Assembly: GCA_027475525.1 (NCBI GenBank)
Contig: JAMWFC010000124.1
Span: forward strand, 186,001-250,000
DNA length: 64,000 bases
From: Macrolepiota albuminosa
Taxonomy: Eukaryota; Basidiomycota; Agaricomycetes; Agaricales; Agaricaceae
Reading direction: 5' to 3'
The notes below the pieces were generated by a model that had not been told where the DNA came from, did no database searches, and was given only the letters and a program-made list of their open reading frames with translations. Numbering within the stretch: position 1 is the stretch's first letter; every line of letters starts with the position of its first letter. The translations under genes and the position numbers were made by a program. Shown in pieces: positions 42,763 through 53,071 of this stretch.

Positions 42763-42916
42763 TTCGACTTCGACGACGAACGGGACGAGGAGGCCCTCCG
42801 AGCCAACCGGCTTCAAAAGAAGGGACGACCCTGGATCGATTCGACTTCGACGACGAACGGGACGAGGAGGCCCTCCGAGCCAACCGGCTTCAAAAGAAGG
42901 GACGACCCTGGATCGA
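42763..42916. repeat. 77-bp direct duplication, seam 11
   Basis: TTCGACTTCGACGACGAAC and the following bases recur at 42840. The encoded FDFDDERDEEALRANR segment therefore appears twice. Probable artefact. Confidence 0.88.
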
Positions 42917-43179
42917 GTCCCGACGGATGTGCAGGAACGACGGAGAAGGGAGGGTGTCTGCATACTCTGTGGTGAGAAAATCATTTCATCTCCGAGTGCC
43001 CCAAACGACAGGTCATGGGACGTGCCACCTGGACCTTCGAAGGGGAGGACGCCACCTACGAGTATTCGGAAAACGACCCGGCGATTTAGACCCGGAAGAC
43101 GCCCTAAATCGCGGAATCGACCCCGACGTCTTCTCCGCCCCGGTCTCGCACCTTCGCTCTACGACACTCATACAGGACA

Positions 43180-43715
43180 CCCTCACGGCTTACCTACCCT
43201 CCCACTCTTCGCACTCCCTCCTCCTCAAAACCCGCCTCACCCCCTCCGGAACTCCCCTCAACACCCTCGTCGACAGTGGCGCCACCGACAACTTCATCGA
43301 CGAAGCATGGTCTACCCTCGCCCCGGAACCCGCCCAGCGACTCCCGGTCCCGGTACGACTCTGCCTCTTTGACGGAGACGCCTCTACGGCGGGGGACATC
43401 ACCCACTTCGTGCGTATGCCCGTTACCTTCGCCAACGGACAGACTCACACCCTCCGGATGTCTTCGGCGGGGACATCACCCACTTCGTGCGTATGCCCGT
43501 TACCTTCGCCAACGGACAGACTCACACCCTCCGGATTGGTGACCAAACTTCACCCTTCCGCACCCCTGGTCCTAGGGCTCCCGTGGCTCCGAGACACCAA
43601 CCCCCGCATCGATTGGCGACACCTCACCCTTCGCCTGACCCGGGACCCGACCCCCGACGACCAGCAACTCCCCTTCGACATCCCCCACTCCTCAAAACCA
43701 ACCCCGAAGGCCTGA
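43180..43715 (+). pseudogene. Gypsy-E protease domain, first copy
   Basis: A retropepsin-like domain: NTLVDSGATDNFID near 43265, then LVLGLPWLRDTNPRIDW near 43570, the flap and C-terminal landmarks of Tf2-type proteases. The frame is continuous except across seam 12. Seam 13 follows at once, so the link to the second protease-like domain may be an assembly join. Confidence 0.75.
43383..43536. repeat. 77-bp near-duplication, seam 12
   Basis: The segment ending CACACCCTCCGGAT recurs 77 bases on (43459 and 43536). Here the two copies differ at the left by a substitution and one G in a G-run, so the joined contigs may come from slightly different copies. Confidence 0.75.
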
Positions 43716-43787
43716 CCCGGGACCCGACCCCCGACGACCAGCAACTCCCCTTCGACATCCCCCACTCCTCAAAACCAACCCCGAAGG
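43634..43787. repeat. 77-bp direct duplication, seam 13
   Basis: CCTGACCCGGGACCCGACCC and the following bases recur at 43711, exactly between the two protease-like domains of gypsy-E. Probable artefact. Confidence 0.9.
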
Positions 43788-43825
43788 ACCCCCGGACGAG
43801 CCCCCACCACCCCCGGACTCCAGTC

Positions 43826-44195
43826 CCGCTCGTCCCGATCCTTCGTCATCAATGCCAGGCTGGACGGCACCCCGGGACCGATATCGGCCCTTATCGACAG
43901 CGGAGCCACCGGAGTATTCATCAGCGACGCTCTCGACCTCCCTCACGACTCCCTCGACCAGCCCCTCCGCCTGCAACGCCTCGACGGCACCCCCTCCTCC
44001 TCCGGCCCCATCCAAAGGTCTCACTCGGGACGCGTGACCCTGGACAACAACTACGAGTTCACTTCCGACTTCCTGGTCACGCGACTTCACGAATCGACCC
44101 CGATGGTGCTGGGACTGCCCTGGCTGCGCGACACGAACCCCGACATCGATTGGAGGACGCTCACCATGACCTTCCCGGGACCCGAAGACCACCCC
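43826..44195 (+). pseudogene. Gypsy-E protease-like domain, second copy
   Basis: A second retropepsin-like reading: ALIDSGATGVFISD near 43890 and MVLGLPWLRDTNPDIDW near 44100, ending at the gap. It is related to but distinct from the first copy, so it is not a simple seam duplicate. It is either a real tandem protease pair or a contig from a sister element placed here. Confidence 0.65.
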
Positions 44196-44295
44196 NNNNN
44201 NNNNNNNNNNNNNNNNNNNNNNNNNNNNNNNNNNNNNNNNNNNNNNNNNNNNNNNNNNNNNNNNNNNNNNNNNNNNNNNNNNNNNNNNNNNNNNN
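44196..44295. other. Assembly gap of exactly 100 N
   Basis: A run of 100 N, the conventional size for a gap of unknown length. By comparison with C1 it hides the end of gypsy-E and about 1 kb of gypsy-D pol (RNase H end, integrase zinc segment, first catalytic Asp). Confidence 0.99.
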
Positions 44296-45330
44296 TGGGT
44301 AGTGATCTGCAGAATGACCAGTATGGTCCATCTCATTCCGGTGAGAACCACCATGACCGCGTCAGACTTGTCATGGATCTATCTCAAGGAGATAGTACGC
44401 CTCCATGGACTGCCAAGTTCAATTGTAAGCGATCGAGACACTAAGTTCACTTCCAAATGGTGGAAGGAGTTGCACAAACTGCTGGGAGCAAAGTTGCTCA
44501 TGTCAACGTCATTTCATCCGCAAACGGATGGTCAAACTGAATGCGCAAATAGAAATATCGCGCAAATCTTGCGAGTGTTTGTACGTCCTGATCAGAAGGA
44601 CTGGGTGGATTAATGTCCCCTCGTGGAATTCACGATAAACGCGAGTATATCAGAAACTACCGGGTATTCACCCTTTGAACTCAACAATGGCTACATACCA
44701 TCCATGATTTGTGAACTTTGTACGGACGAAGTTATTCATGTGGGAGTAAAGCAGTTTGCGCGCAACGCGCTGAGGAATCTGGCAGATGCCCATGACGCAA
44801 TTATAGAATCGCGTGTATTGCAGACCAAACATGCGAATAATCGCAGACATGATGAGCCGGACATCGAGAAAGGGAGCCTAGTGTACCTTTCGACGAAGAA
44901 CTTGAACCTGCCGAAAGGCAGGGCAAGTAAGCTGTGTCTGAAATGGATTGGACCATATAAGGTCCTTGAGGCGGAACCGAGCACGTCTAACTACGTGCTG
45001 GAACTACCCCAGGCGCTGCAAGCACGCAGGATAGTGCCCAAGTTTCACGTGTCGCTATTGCGACCGTATATGGTCAGTAGTGATGCGCTCTTTCCTAACC
45101 GCGCAACTCCGGAGCTGTATGACTTTGGAACTGGCAATGACCAGGAGTGGTTCGTAGATGACCTCATAGGTCATTGGTGGACGAAGGGAAGCCTCGAATT
45201 CAAGGTGAGGTGGAGCCTAGGTGATACTACCTGGGAACCGCTAGTGAACTGCAAAGACCTTGCAGCAATGGACAGGTACCTAGAGTTGCAGGGCGTGAAA
45301 CGCCCTCAGCAGCTAGCAAAATGTGCATAA
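44296..45330 (+). pseudogene. Gypsy-D pol, integrase core and chromodomain
   Basis: It opens inside the integrase core (ICRMTSMVHLIPV), with VSDRDTKF and the TDGQTECAN glutamate region. A TAA at 44611-44613 interrupts the frame, which then continues in the same phase. The chromodomain at about 45140-45280 reads EWFVDDLIGHWW, FKVRWSLGDTTWE and a LELQGVKRP tail, as in C1. The one-base deletion that breaks C1 just before its chromodomain is absent here (LNLPKGRASKLC). Confidence 0.88.
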
Positions 45331-45495
45331 TGCGCGTGTTGTGGTGGAATGTGGATGAAGTCCACTTTGATCGCCGGTGAGAAGCTAGGTGGCATGTATT
45401 TGTGGTTGTTTACACCACTAGCGGAGTTGGGAGATTGTTTTTTTTTTTCTTTCTTTTCTCAGTCCCAATACACGTAGTCTACGTGTCTAGTGATA
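45331..45495 (+). promoter_or_regulatory. Gypsy-D pol to third-ORF spacer with a splice acceptor-like site
   Basis: The spacer contains a long polypyrimidine run (45437-45460) ending in CAG at 45460-45462, a very good 3' splice site, 34 nt before the ATG at 45496. A short hairpin ACACGTA/TACGTGT lies at 45470-45486. C0 has a similar T-run followed by CTGAG. Splicing from an upstream donor could place the third ORF on a subgenomic RNA, as happens for env. Confidence 0.5.
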
Positions 45496-48359
45496 ATGGC
45501 CTATTGGGGGCCACAAAAGGGTGATCAGAGCCGGCAAGGCTCTAGTGAAGGGGGGAGACCCCCGAATATACAAAACCGTGATTTACCCGATCAGTACCAG
45601 AGGCAGCCACCATATCTGGCGGCAAGCCAATTTCAGTCAGTGGTGGCCTATCCAGGCCGTGATGAGCCACTTCCGTACCAGACACCCCTCCACTCGCAAG
45701 AGATGGAGGTCGATGACGAAGGGCGCTATGGGCGCCTGGAGGACAGCACGCGCCGTGAGCGCTACTATCAAGAACCGTCGTCACGTCCAACTGCGTCATA
45801 TCTGACGTATGCGGGTGTGGTGACGGGGCCACCGTCAGTACCATGGGCGCATCGGCCCGTGGAAGAGTCATATGGGGAGCCTGCGCCACAAGCGCAGAGT
45901 GTAGCAGTGCCAGACGTGCTGTTGGGCAGACTGGAAGCAGCAGGACAGCCAGTCCCTACAACTGCGTTCTTCCTGCAGGACAGTTTGGCCGTGATGGTAA
46001 TGGAGGGATTGCTCGACCAGATCGAGCTGATGAGGTCAAGAGGGCTAGATATCAGCCCAGTCGACCGGTCGACCCTCCACGGCCAAGGATGCCGTCAGAA
46101 GCACAATTTGCGTGCCATGAGCAGCCTGCTCAGCCCGTGGCTTTGTCATCGCGGTTACCCGAGTTGGGCCTGCAGGCCTCTTCAGAGTTGCTGGCTGCCG
46201 TTAGTGAACCCTTGGCAGGTCTGTCTCTGGGTCAGCAGGAAGCCGCATCATCTCGGGCCCTACCTAGAGGGTCCAAACCCGTCGCTGTGGCGCCAAGAGC
46301 GCCCGTTATTGTCACTCCTCACGCTGGGCCTGGAGGGAATACTCTGGCGCGAAATGCGCCTGCCCCTCCGGTGGCTCAGCCACAACCAGAATCGTCTGCC
46401 CTGACCAAGTCAGGGCCATCTCATCAGCGCCGCGGCCGCAAGCCGCCTCTCGATGCCTCCAAATTGGAGGTTATACTCTTTCCTGCTGGCATTCCCACAC
46501 GAGCGGGAGAAGTCCAGATGTTATTTATGCTGCCGGTGTTTGTACCGGCTCCACCAGAGAAGTATCCTGTGATCGTATTGACCCCAGACCCCCGTACGCC
46601 GGAGCAGTATGATGGTCTGGTGGCGACCTCGAGAGGGAAGACCAGGCCTGATAAAGGCAAAAAACCAGTACCATCCCTGTCCGACGAGAGCGACTATGGA
46701 GAGTCAAGCTCGGAGCAGGAGGAGGACGGGGAGGAGGGGGAATCGGCCGCAGACCGATTCCAACGAGTATCGCGCAATAAGCGCATTGCAAAGAAGAAGG
46801 CGATTCATGCCAAGGAGCTAAAGGCCCAGAAGTCTAGGGCCGAGGATGAATGCTCGGGGAGGATCCCCGATGGCTTGGGGGTGAAGGTGTGGGGTCCGCT
46901 CGATATCAAGCGAATGAACTCGTGCTTTAGAGGAGCACTCAGCCATTGCACCTATTATTCGTATGCCACGAATACGGTGCTGATGGGAGCTGACGCCAAT
47001 AGAGCGGCATCATATGAATATTCCTCTGGCCATCCTGCCCACATCCCGGGCATGATTGTGTATAAGCATGCCCCACACGGTCTTCCCCGCACTCCGCTAG
47101 AGCTGGACCGGCTCTATAAGTATTATGCAAATGTGCACATCCCACGTCGTGACAGAATCGTCGCATATATGTTGATCACAGAGCTCCAGATGTTCGCGCA
47201 GCGGACAGTTGAGGCTCTGCATGATCGAACCATGCAGCTCCTGATGAAGGAGCCTAGGTACCAAGAACTCGTCAACCCGATGCAGGGCCCTGATGACCTT
47301 GCTCTTGTCGAGCAACGACACATTCCGGGGCGCTTCTTGTGCACGAAAGACGATGGCACCACGGCGTTGCGCGTAATGCACGCTCAGGATCCAGCCACAC
47401 CGTTCGACCTCGACCAATTGGTGCAGTACGCGCTGGTCTTTGGCCGACCCGGGTTGGAAAATACCTATCAAGATATTGCCGTGGATCATGCCTATCGCAT
47501 GCACTGGTGGACCCTCTTCAGGTTCGCCTTATGTTGAGCTCTGTGCGCTAACAGCGCAGCCAAGCCGGTGATCGTGCAGCGCATGACCCTCGTTGTGGCC
47601 TGTCCAGGGCTTTATCGAGAGGTGATTGCCTCGTATGACGCCACGTTCCCCAAGCAGCCATTTGAGCCCCAACATGGGCCGCAGCTCGAAATTCACCAAG
47701 TTTACGTGCCCGACGACCATGCACGGAACTTTTCTGACAACGACGCATTACGCATCCTTCTACACAACCGGATCCCGCTGGAATGGGTGGACCAGACGTA
47801 CACGTACGGCGTAGTCTTCCTGGAACAGCAGTTCCATTCCCCCACGATGTTAATGGACATCTTTAAGCAGGTCAATGACGAGCGCATGGAGCGCCTCTCC
47901 AAGTATGGCACCCCTGCTGCAATCCCGCAATGGGATGGATGGCGGGAGATGACTGAAGACAATCACTATTGTCTTATGTTCAAGCACCACGAGGAGAGCA
48001 AGCTCCCAGAAAACCCTGAGGCCAACGGCCTCTATTACTTGATTGGCATGGACCCGAATCGGGTCAACCTCCTAAAACGCTTGGCAGCGCATGACCTGCC
48101 AACAGCGGACATGGACCCAGGCTGGGTCAATCTCCTGTCACGCACGGCAGAGCAGGGTACGCTCACCACCACAGCTTCAGCGATTAACGTCACACTAACA
48201 GAGCCTATGGTGGTAGACACACCTGCAGTCGAGGGGCCTATAACCCCACCGAGGACAGAATCGGTGCCTCCCCCTTCCGCGATTAACGTTGCACTGGAGG
48301 AGGAGGCAATGGTGACTGAGACGGGCGCGGTTGTGGGAGCATTGTCATCCGGGTCCTAG
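45496..48359 (+). pseudogene. Gypsy-D third ORF, one frameshift and one stop
   Basis: Homologue of the C1 third ORF. From the ATG at 45496 (MAYWGPQKGDQ) it reads through LLGRLEAAGQPVP, equivalent to the C1 RLISAGQRVP segment, then changes frame by minus one at about 46060-46090. The conserved region starts at RIPDGLGV near 46860 and includes IAVDHAYRMHWWTL (about 47480), a TGA at 47535-47537, and PLEWVDQTYTYGVVFLE (about 47780). It ends at 48357-48359. Sequence outside the conserved region has diverged strongly from C1, whereas the C-terminal region is clearly alignable, which indicates selection on that region. Confidence 0.82.
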
Positions 48360-48720
48360 ACCCATGTATACTTTATTGTGTATGTACTTCCGAGTATTTC
48401 ACTCGAACCATTTCAGCTGATACGCACTCTAGAGTCGCGTGTAGATACAGCGGACCCAGAGGAGGGGTCATCCTTTTTTGTTTTTTTTTATTTTGTTTAT
48501 ACATAACATTTTCTATCTACTGCTGGCGCACCCTGCGCCCTCGTCTGATAAGGACTGCTTCCTATTGTGTCCAGATGACACATCTCCACTGCGCATGAGT
48601 GCTAATGCCTTGCAGCCACACCATATGCGTGTATTCATCCGTTGTTTGCACTACTGTGCATCTTTCATCTCGCTTTACCTCCCTTTCTAAAGACCGAGTA
48701 TTCGGTCTCATTGGGGGGTA
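48360..48720 (+). other. Gypsy-D 3' untranslated region and polypurine tract
   Basis: Non-coding segment from the third ORF stop to the LTR, with a T-rich run near 48470-48500. It ends in TTGGGGGGTA directly before the LTR, a purine tract for plus-strand priming. Confidence 0.7.
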
Positions 48721-48893
48721 TGTAACGGAGTCATCCGTGTTCCAAGCGTCAACGACGCTATAATCGTCTAATAGAGTATTACATAAGATAACATCTTGTT
48801 TTCACTCTAAGTACTAGTCAATCCGATACTGCAGTCTGATTTAGCACTTGTGTGATACACACAAGATAGTTCTAACCTGTAACTCCGGTTACA
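48721..48893 (+). repeat. Gypsy-D 3' LTR
   Basis: A 173-bp LTR matching 22152-22324 with several transitions. It is followed by CAAGG, the duplicated target, after which C0 pol resumes at the VFFDGLSV segment. Confidence 0.92.
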
Positions 48894-49767
48894 CAAGGTG
48901 TTTTTTGATGGACTGTCTGTGACCTTGCAGAGAGGCAAAGAGAGTAAGCCCATGCAACTGCACACACCGGACAAGAGTGAGCTGAGGATTACTGCCCTCA
49001 GAAAGAAGTATGCTCATCCAGCAGCACAAGCAAAGTTAACTGTATGTCCATGCCAAGACATGGACCAGAAAGGCAAAGATAAAACTATTGGTTTTATGGA
49101 GGAGGATATCCTGAACCTGCAGCTGCAGTGGCAGCAGGAATTTGCAGATATCCTGAATGGAACCAAGGAGAAATTACCTCCTTGGCATGAAGTCAATCAT
49201 GAAATCAACCTTATTGATGAGAATAAGGTCTATAAGTACCATCTGCCACAATGTCCAATGGCGTTACAGCAGCAGCTTAGAGACAAGACCAATCAGTACT
49301 TAAAAGCTCACTGGTAACATCCCAAGCTGCACTGCTATTGTGCATCCCAAAGAAGGATGGTATCTTGAGGACCATGTTGGATGCTCACCAATGCAATGAT
49401 AACACAGTGAAAGATGTTATGCCACTTCTGGATCAGGAAGTGATTTGAGAAGATGTGGCAAAGGCCAAGTTTAGGTCAAAAATTGACCTGACAAATGCAT
49501 ATGAGCAAGTGAGAATTTGCTTGTCTGACATTCTGAAGACAGTGTTCTCATCAATCACAGGAACATATGTTAGCAACATCATGCAGATAGAAGACTGTAA
49601 TGCTCCTGCAATGTTTCAGAGGTTGATGACCTCTATCTTTCAAGATGTCATAGGAAGGTTCATCTATATATATCTGGACAACATATTCATATATTCTGAT
49701 TCAATTGAAGAACATGAAAAACATCTTCGTGTCATCTTTGAGCAACTGAGGTCCAATTTACTGTACC
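48894..49767 (+). pseudogene. Gypsy-C0 pol, linker and RT
   Basis: It resumes C0 pol after gypsy-D (FFDGLSVT) and runs through the RT: LCIPKKDG-like near 49340 with a stop before it, DLTNAYEQVRI, and the catalytic motif as YLDN at about 49675, where GAC has become AAC. Loss of the second catalytic Asp makes the RT dead. It ends at the duplication GTACC (49763-49767) before solo LTR H. Confidence 0.86.
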
Positions 49768-50286
49768 TGTCAGAGGACTCCTCATTTCTTCCTTCTTTCA
49801 CTCCTTATTCCTTCACTCTCCTTTTGTTTATTTCCTTATTTCTTCTATCATTCTCTCATTTTGCTGTTTCTATTCTCTCAACACTATTTGTTAGTACTAT
49901 TCTCAACCTTTGAGGTGCTCTAGTTCTTTAGCTATCATTCAGACAAGTGTGGGCCCTTCAGCACTGCTTCTAGACTGCTTATATAAGCTGGAGTTTGTCT
50001 TTCTAACTTCCAAAGTCTGGAGTTTTCCTGCCTTGTTTGCACAGTTGTTTGGTTAGTCAATTTTTGAGTTTTTGAGGTTTTGTTGTACTGTACAGTTGTT
50101 TCCCATGCTTCAGAAGCCCCAGAAGTGTCCAACCTGGCATAGAGAATCCCTAGACTTGTTTTCTTTGGATTTCCCTCTGCCAGGTGAGTAGTTATTATGA
50201 TATTGTTAGTACATACTCTAATACACTTTGGATCTCCCTCTGCCAGCTGTGTGACTAAGCCACAGCCTCTAGAGGTTGCCCTTACA
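49768..50286 (+). mobile_element. Solo LTR H, copy 1
   Basis: A 519-bp insertion from TGTCAGAGGACTCC to GGTTGCCCTTACA, flanked by GTACC on both sides (49763-49767 and 50287-50291). Removing it rejoins C0 RT at CTGTACCTCAAATGG. A related 415-bp copy sits at 60896-61310. There is no coding content; TG/CA ends and a 5-bp duplication indicate a solo LTR left by recombination. Confidence 0.9.
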
Positions 50287-52840
50287 GTACCTCAAATGGA
50301 AAAAATGTGAGCTATATGCCAAGACAGTAGACAGCCTTGGACACAAGATTGATAGTTAGGGTATTCACTCTGACCAGGACAAAATTGATCACATATGTGA
50401 ATGGCATGTGCCACAAACCTATAATGATGTCCAACAATTTGTTGGACTGGTAAACTATATCAGCAATTGTCTGCCCAATATAACAGCATATGCTGGACCA
50501 CTGATGTTCATCACTCAGAATGGGGCTCTATTTATATAGAGACCAATACACTAGTGTTGCTTCAAGATGATTAAGAGGATCTGCTCAAAGACACTAGTCA
50601 TTCGGCCAATCAACCCCAGGTATGATGAGCCGATTTGGCTCATCTGTGATGCCTCAAAGACTGGAGTTGGAGCAATGTATGGCCAGGGAAGTTCCTGGCA
50701 GAATTGCCATCCAGCAGGGTTCATGTTGAGGAAGTTCACTTCAGCACAACAGAACTATGTGGTCCATGAGCTGGAAATGCTGGCAATACTTGAGGTGCTC
50801 CTCAAGTGGAAAGATAAATTGATGGGATACAAGATCCACATCATTATGGACCATAAAGCACTTGAGTTCTTCAAGACTCAAGCAACGCTGTCCCCCTGGC
50901 AATGCTGGTGGATTGACTATATGTCCTGATACAACTTTGACATCACATATGTCAAAGGAGAATTGAACAAGATTGCCAACTGTCTCTTGAGATACTTTGA
51001 GAGTGATAGAGCCAGTGAACACCATGAATTGCATGACTATATCAATGCAGATATTTGTATTGACCCCCAAGGTAATACTATACCATTGCTACAAAGAAGT
51101 GAAAGAACATGTGGTAGAGCTTTGGGCCATGCAAGCAAATGAGCTTTAATGTAGTCAATGCTTGCAAGAGCAGCAAGAAGCCTGAGATCTAGAGGCTGAG
51201 CAACTAGAGCAGGCTCAGCCAAAGGTAATGGTAACGCCAAGTCACAATGCAACAGGCAGTGGCCTTGGACTGTATGGCCAAGACATTATGCTTGCTGACG
51301 TGTTGTCATCTGCAGAAGAGTATTCTGACTCTTCTGTGCCTCAAGGCAATGAGTTCCTATGTAATGTACATAGAAACTACAACCATGATGCATACTATGC
51401 TGAAATCCTGCAGAATGCAACAGCTCACTCATAATTTAGTGTGGATAAGAAAGGACTGATCTGGATAATGAATGTTTGAGGTTGCAAAGTGGTATGTTTA
51501 CTACACAACTGCACTATCATCACCCAGACCATTACTCAAGCTTGCAAAACTGTTGGGCACTTTGGAACCAACAAAATAGTGGAATACCTGAGGCAGTGGT
51601 ACTGGTGGCCACAGATGCAGAAGGAAGTGATAAAATTCTGCCAGACCTGTGAGGCCTGCCAGTGGTCAAAGACCAGCAATAAGAAACCAGCCAGGAAGTT
51701 GCATTCTCTGCCTATCTCAACAAAGCCTTGGGACTCCATTGGAATGGACTTTGTTGGCCCATTCCCCGAATCCAAAGGTTATAATTACTTTTGGGTGGTA
51801 ATTTGCTGCATGACCAGTATGGTGCACCTGATACCAGTGCACACAACCACAACTGTGTCAGAATTATTCTGGATAAACTTGAAGAAGATTATATGGCTAC
51901 ATAGCCTTCCCAGTTCAATTGTGAGCAATAGAGATGCAAAGTTCATGTCTCACTGGTGGCGGAAGCTGCATAAGCTTCTGAGAGCTAAACTGCTCATGTC
52001 AACCTTGTTCATCTGCAGACAGATGAACAGACAGAGCAAGCAAATAGGAGTATTGCTCAGATATTCCATACGGTGGTCTGACTAAACCAATGCAACTGGG
52101 TAGATAGAATACCTCTGATGGAGTTTGTGATTAATGCAAGTGTGTTGGAGACTACAAAATATGCACCGTTCAAACTCAATGGAGGATACATGCTCTCCAT
52201 GATCTGAGAACTTAGAGAGGATGGAGTCGTTCACAAAGGTGTGAAGGACTTAGCATGAAAAGCATTGGAGAATCTCACCAACATGCACAATGCTATCATT
52301 GCAGCATGTGTCATATAGGCACAACATGTGAACAATAAGTGGAGTGATGATTCTGAGCTAATGCCTGGGATGTTAGTATACTTGTCGACTGAGAATCTGA
52401 ACCTTCCAAGAGGGAGGATGAGAAAGTTGTGCCCAAAATTTATTGGGCCATACAGGGTCTTGGTTATGGAACCAAGCATATTGAACTATGTTCTAGAGCT
52501 GCCTGCAGTTCTGCAAGCAGATTGGATCATGCCTAAGTTTCATGTGGCATTACTTAGGCAATATAATATGAACAATGATGCTATGTTTTCTAATTGGGTG
52601 ACACCCAAGGCATATGATTTTGGGGCCAGTGACAAACAAGAGTGGTTTGTCAAAAAAATCCTGGGCCATTGGTGGCAGGGAGGAACACACCTTGAAATCG
52701 AGGTATGATGAAATGCTGATGATACGACATAGGAGTTGTACCACACATGTGCCAAGCTGGCAGCTTTGGATTGGTACTTAGAGCTGCAGGACGTGAAATG
52801 CCCAAGTCAGCTTGCTAAGCGCTCATGTGCTTAGTCTGAT
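50287..52840 (+). pseudogene. Gypsy-C0 pol, RT end to chromodomain
   Basis: It is collinear with C1 32560-35190: RT connection, RNase H (ICDASKTGVGAMYG near 50645), integrase zinc segment (HFGTNK, CQTCEACQ), core (DFVGPFPESKG) with the second catalytic region changed to VSNRDAKF, and a degraded chromodomain (EWFVKKILGHWW near 52640). Stops and frame changes are frequent, largely at former CpG sites. Confidence 0.88.
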
Positions 52841-53071
52841 AACTGTGATAAGATCTAGACTGGATCAGTCAGAATCTGAATCTGGGAGCAGATTTGATTC
52901 TGATTGGATCAGTTAGAGTTGGATAGATAAGATAAAGATAATCATTCATCTGATGAGATAGCGCAGATCAGGATGCAGAGATGTTATTTGGATCAGATTA
53001 TGTAACCTGATGACTGGGAATTTTCTTGTTTTTTTTTTCTACTGAGAGACTTACACATTGTCATTTTTGCC

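Larger units (their letters stand above)
40136..43020 (+). pseudogene. Gypsy-E gag, proline-rich, several frame breaks
   Basis: An ATG at 40136 opens a P/Y-rich segment (MATYTHTYYPTGYQ). The main gag reads in another frame from an ATG at 40668 (MGRRRLEEYERQRDEIL). A very long proline-rich region (about 41350-41830) precedes the capsid core at about 41910-42440 (DAFTGRDPRKWRTFL, RWQAFVDEFSGKFG). A zinc knuckle lies near 42955-43005 (CILCGEK, then HFISEC after a one-base shift). The frame must be changed at about 40600, 42750, 42920 and 42979 even after allowing for seams 9-11, so either the element is decayed or the GC-rich sequence has base errors. The capsid pattern resembles Tf2/sushi-type gypsy elements of fungi. 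Confidence 0.75.
39297..44195 (+). mobile_element. Gypsy-E, proline-rich Tf2-like element, 3' end lost in gap
   Basis: A GC-rich element inserted in gypsy-D RNase H. It starts with an LTR (39297-40102, TGTCACGACC to CCTGACA), confirmed by a solo LTR of the same family at 56368-58134. Gag and protease follow, and the sequence stops in a 100-N gap. RT, RNase H, integrase and the 3' LTR are not in the assembly, nor is the part of gypsy-D pol equivalent to C1 33100-34075. The target duplication cannot be checked for this reason. Confidence 0.85.
22152..48893 (+). mobile_element. Gypsy-D, complete chromovirus holding two further elements
   Basis: LTRs of 173 bp (22152-22324 and 48721-48893) begin TGTAACGGAG and end CCGGTTACA. 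Both flanks carry CAAGG (22147-22151 and 48894-48898), and removing the element rejoins C0 pol. The order is gag with protease (22436-25936), pol (25937-27525, 38738-39296, 44296-45330) and third ORF (45496-48359). Pol is split by C1 (27526-38737) and by gypsy-E plus the assembly gap (39297-44295). The two LTRs differ at several sites, so D is older than C1. The element carries a few nonsense and frameshift changes and is probably inactive. Confidence 0.92.

Noticed and set aside
45843..47537. A separate 564-codon gene inside gypsy-D
   Set aside because: It is the continuation of the third ORF after a minus-one frameshift; the C1 homologue reads both parts in one frame.
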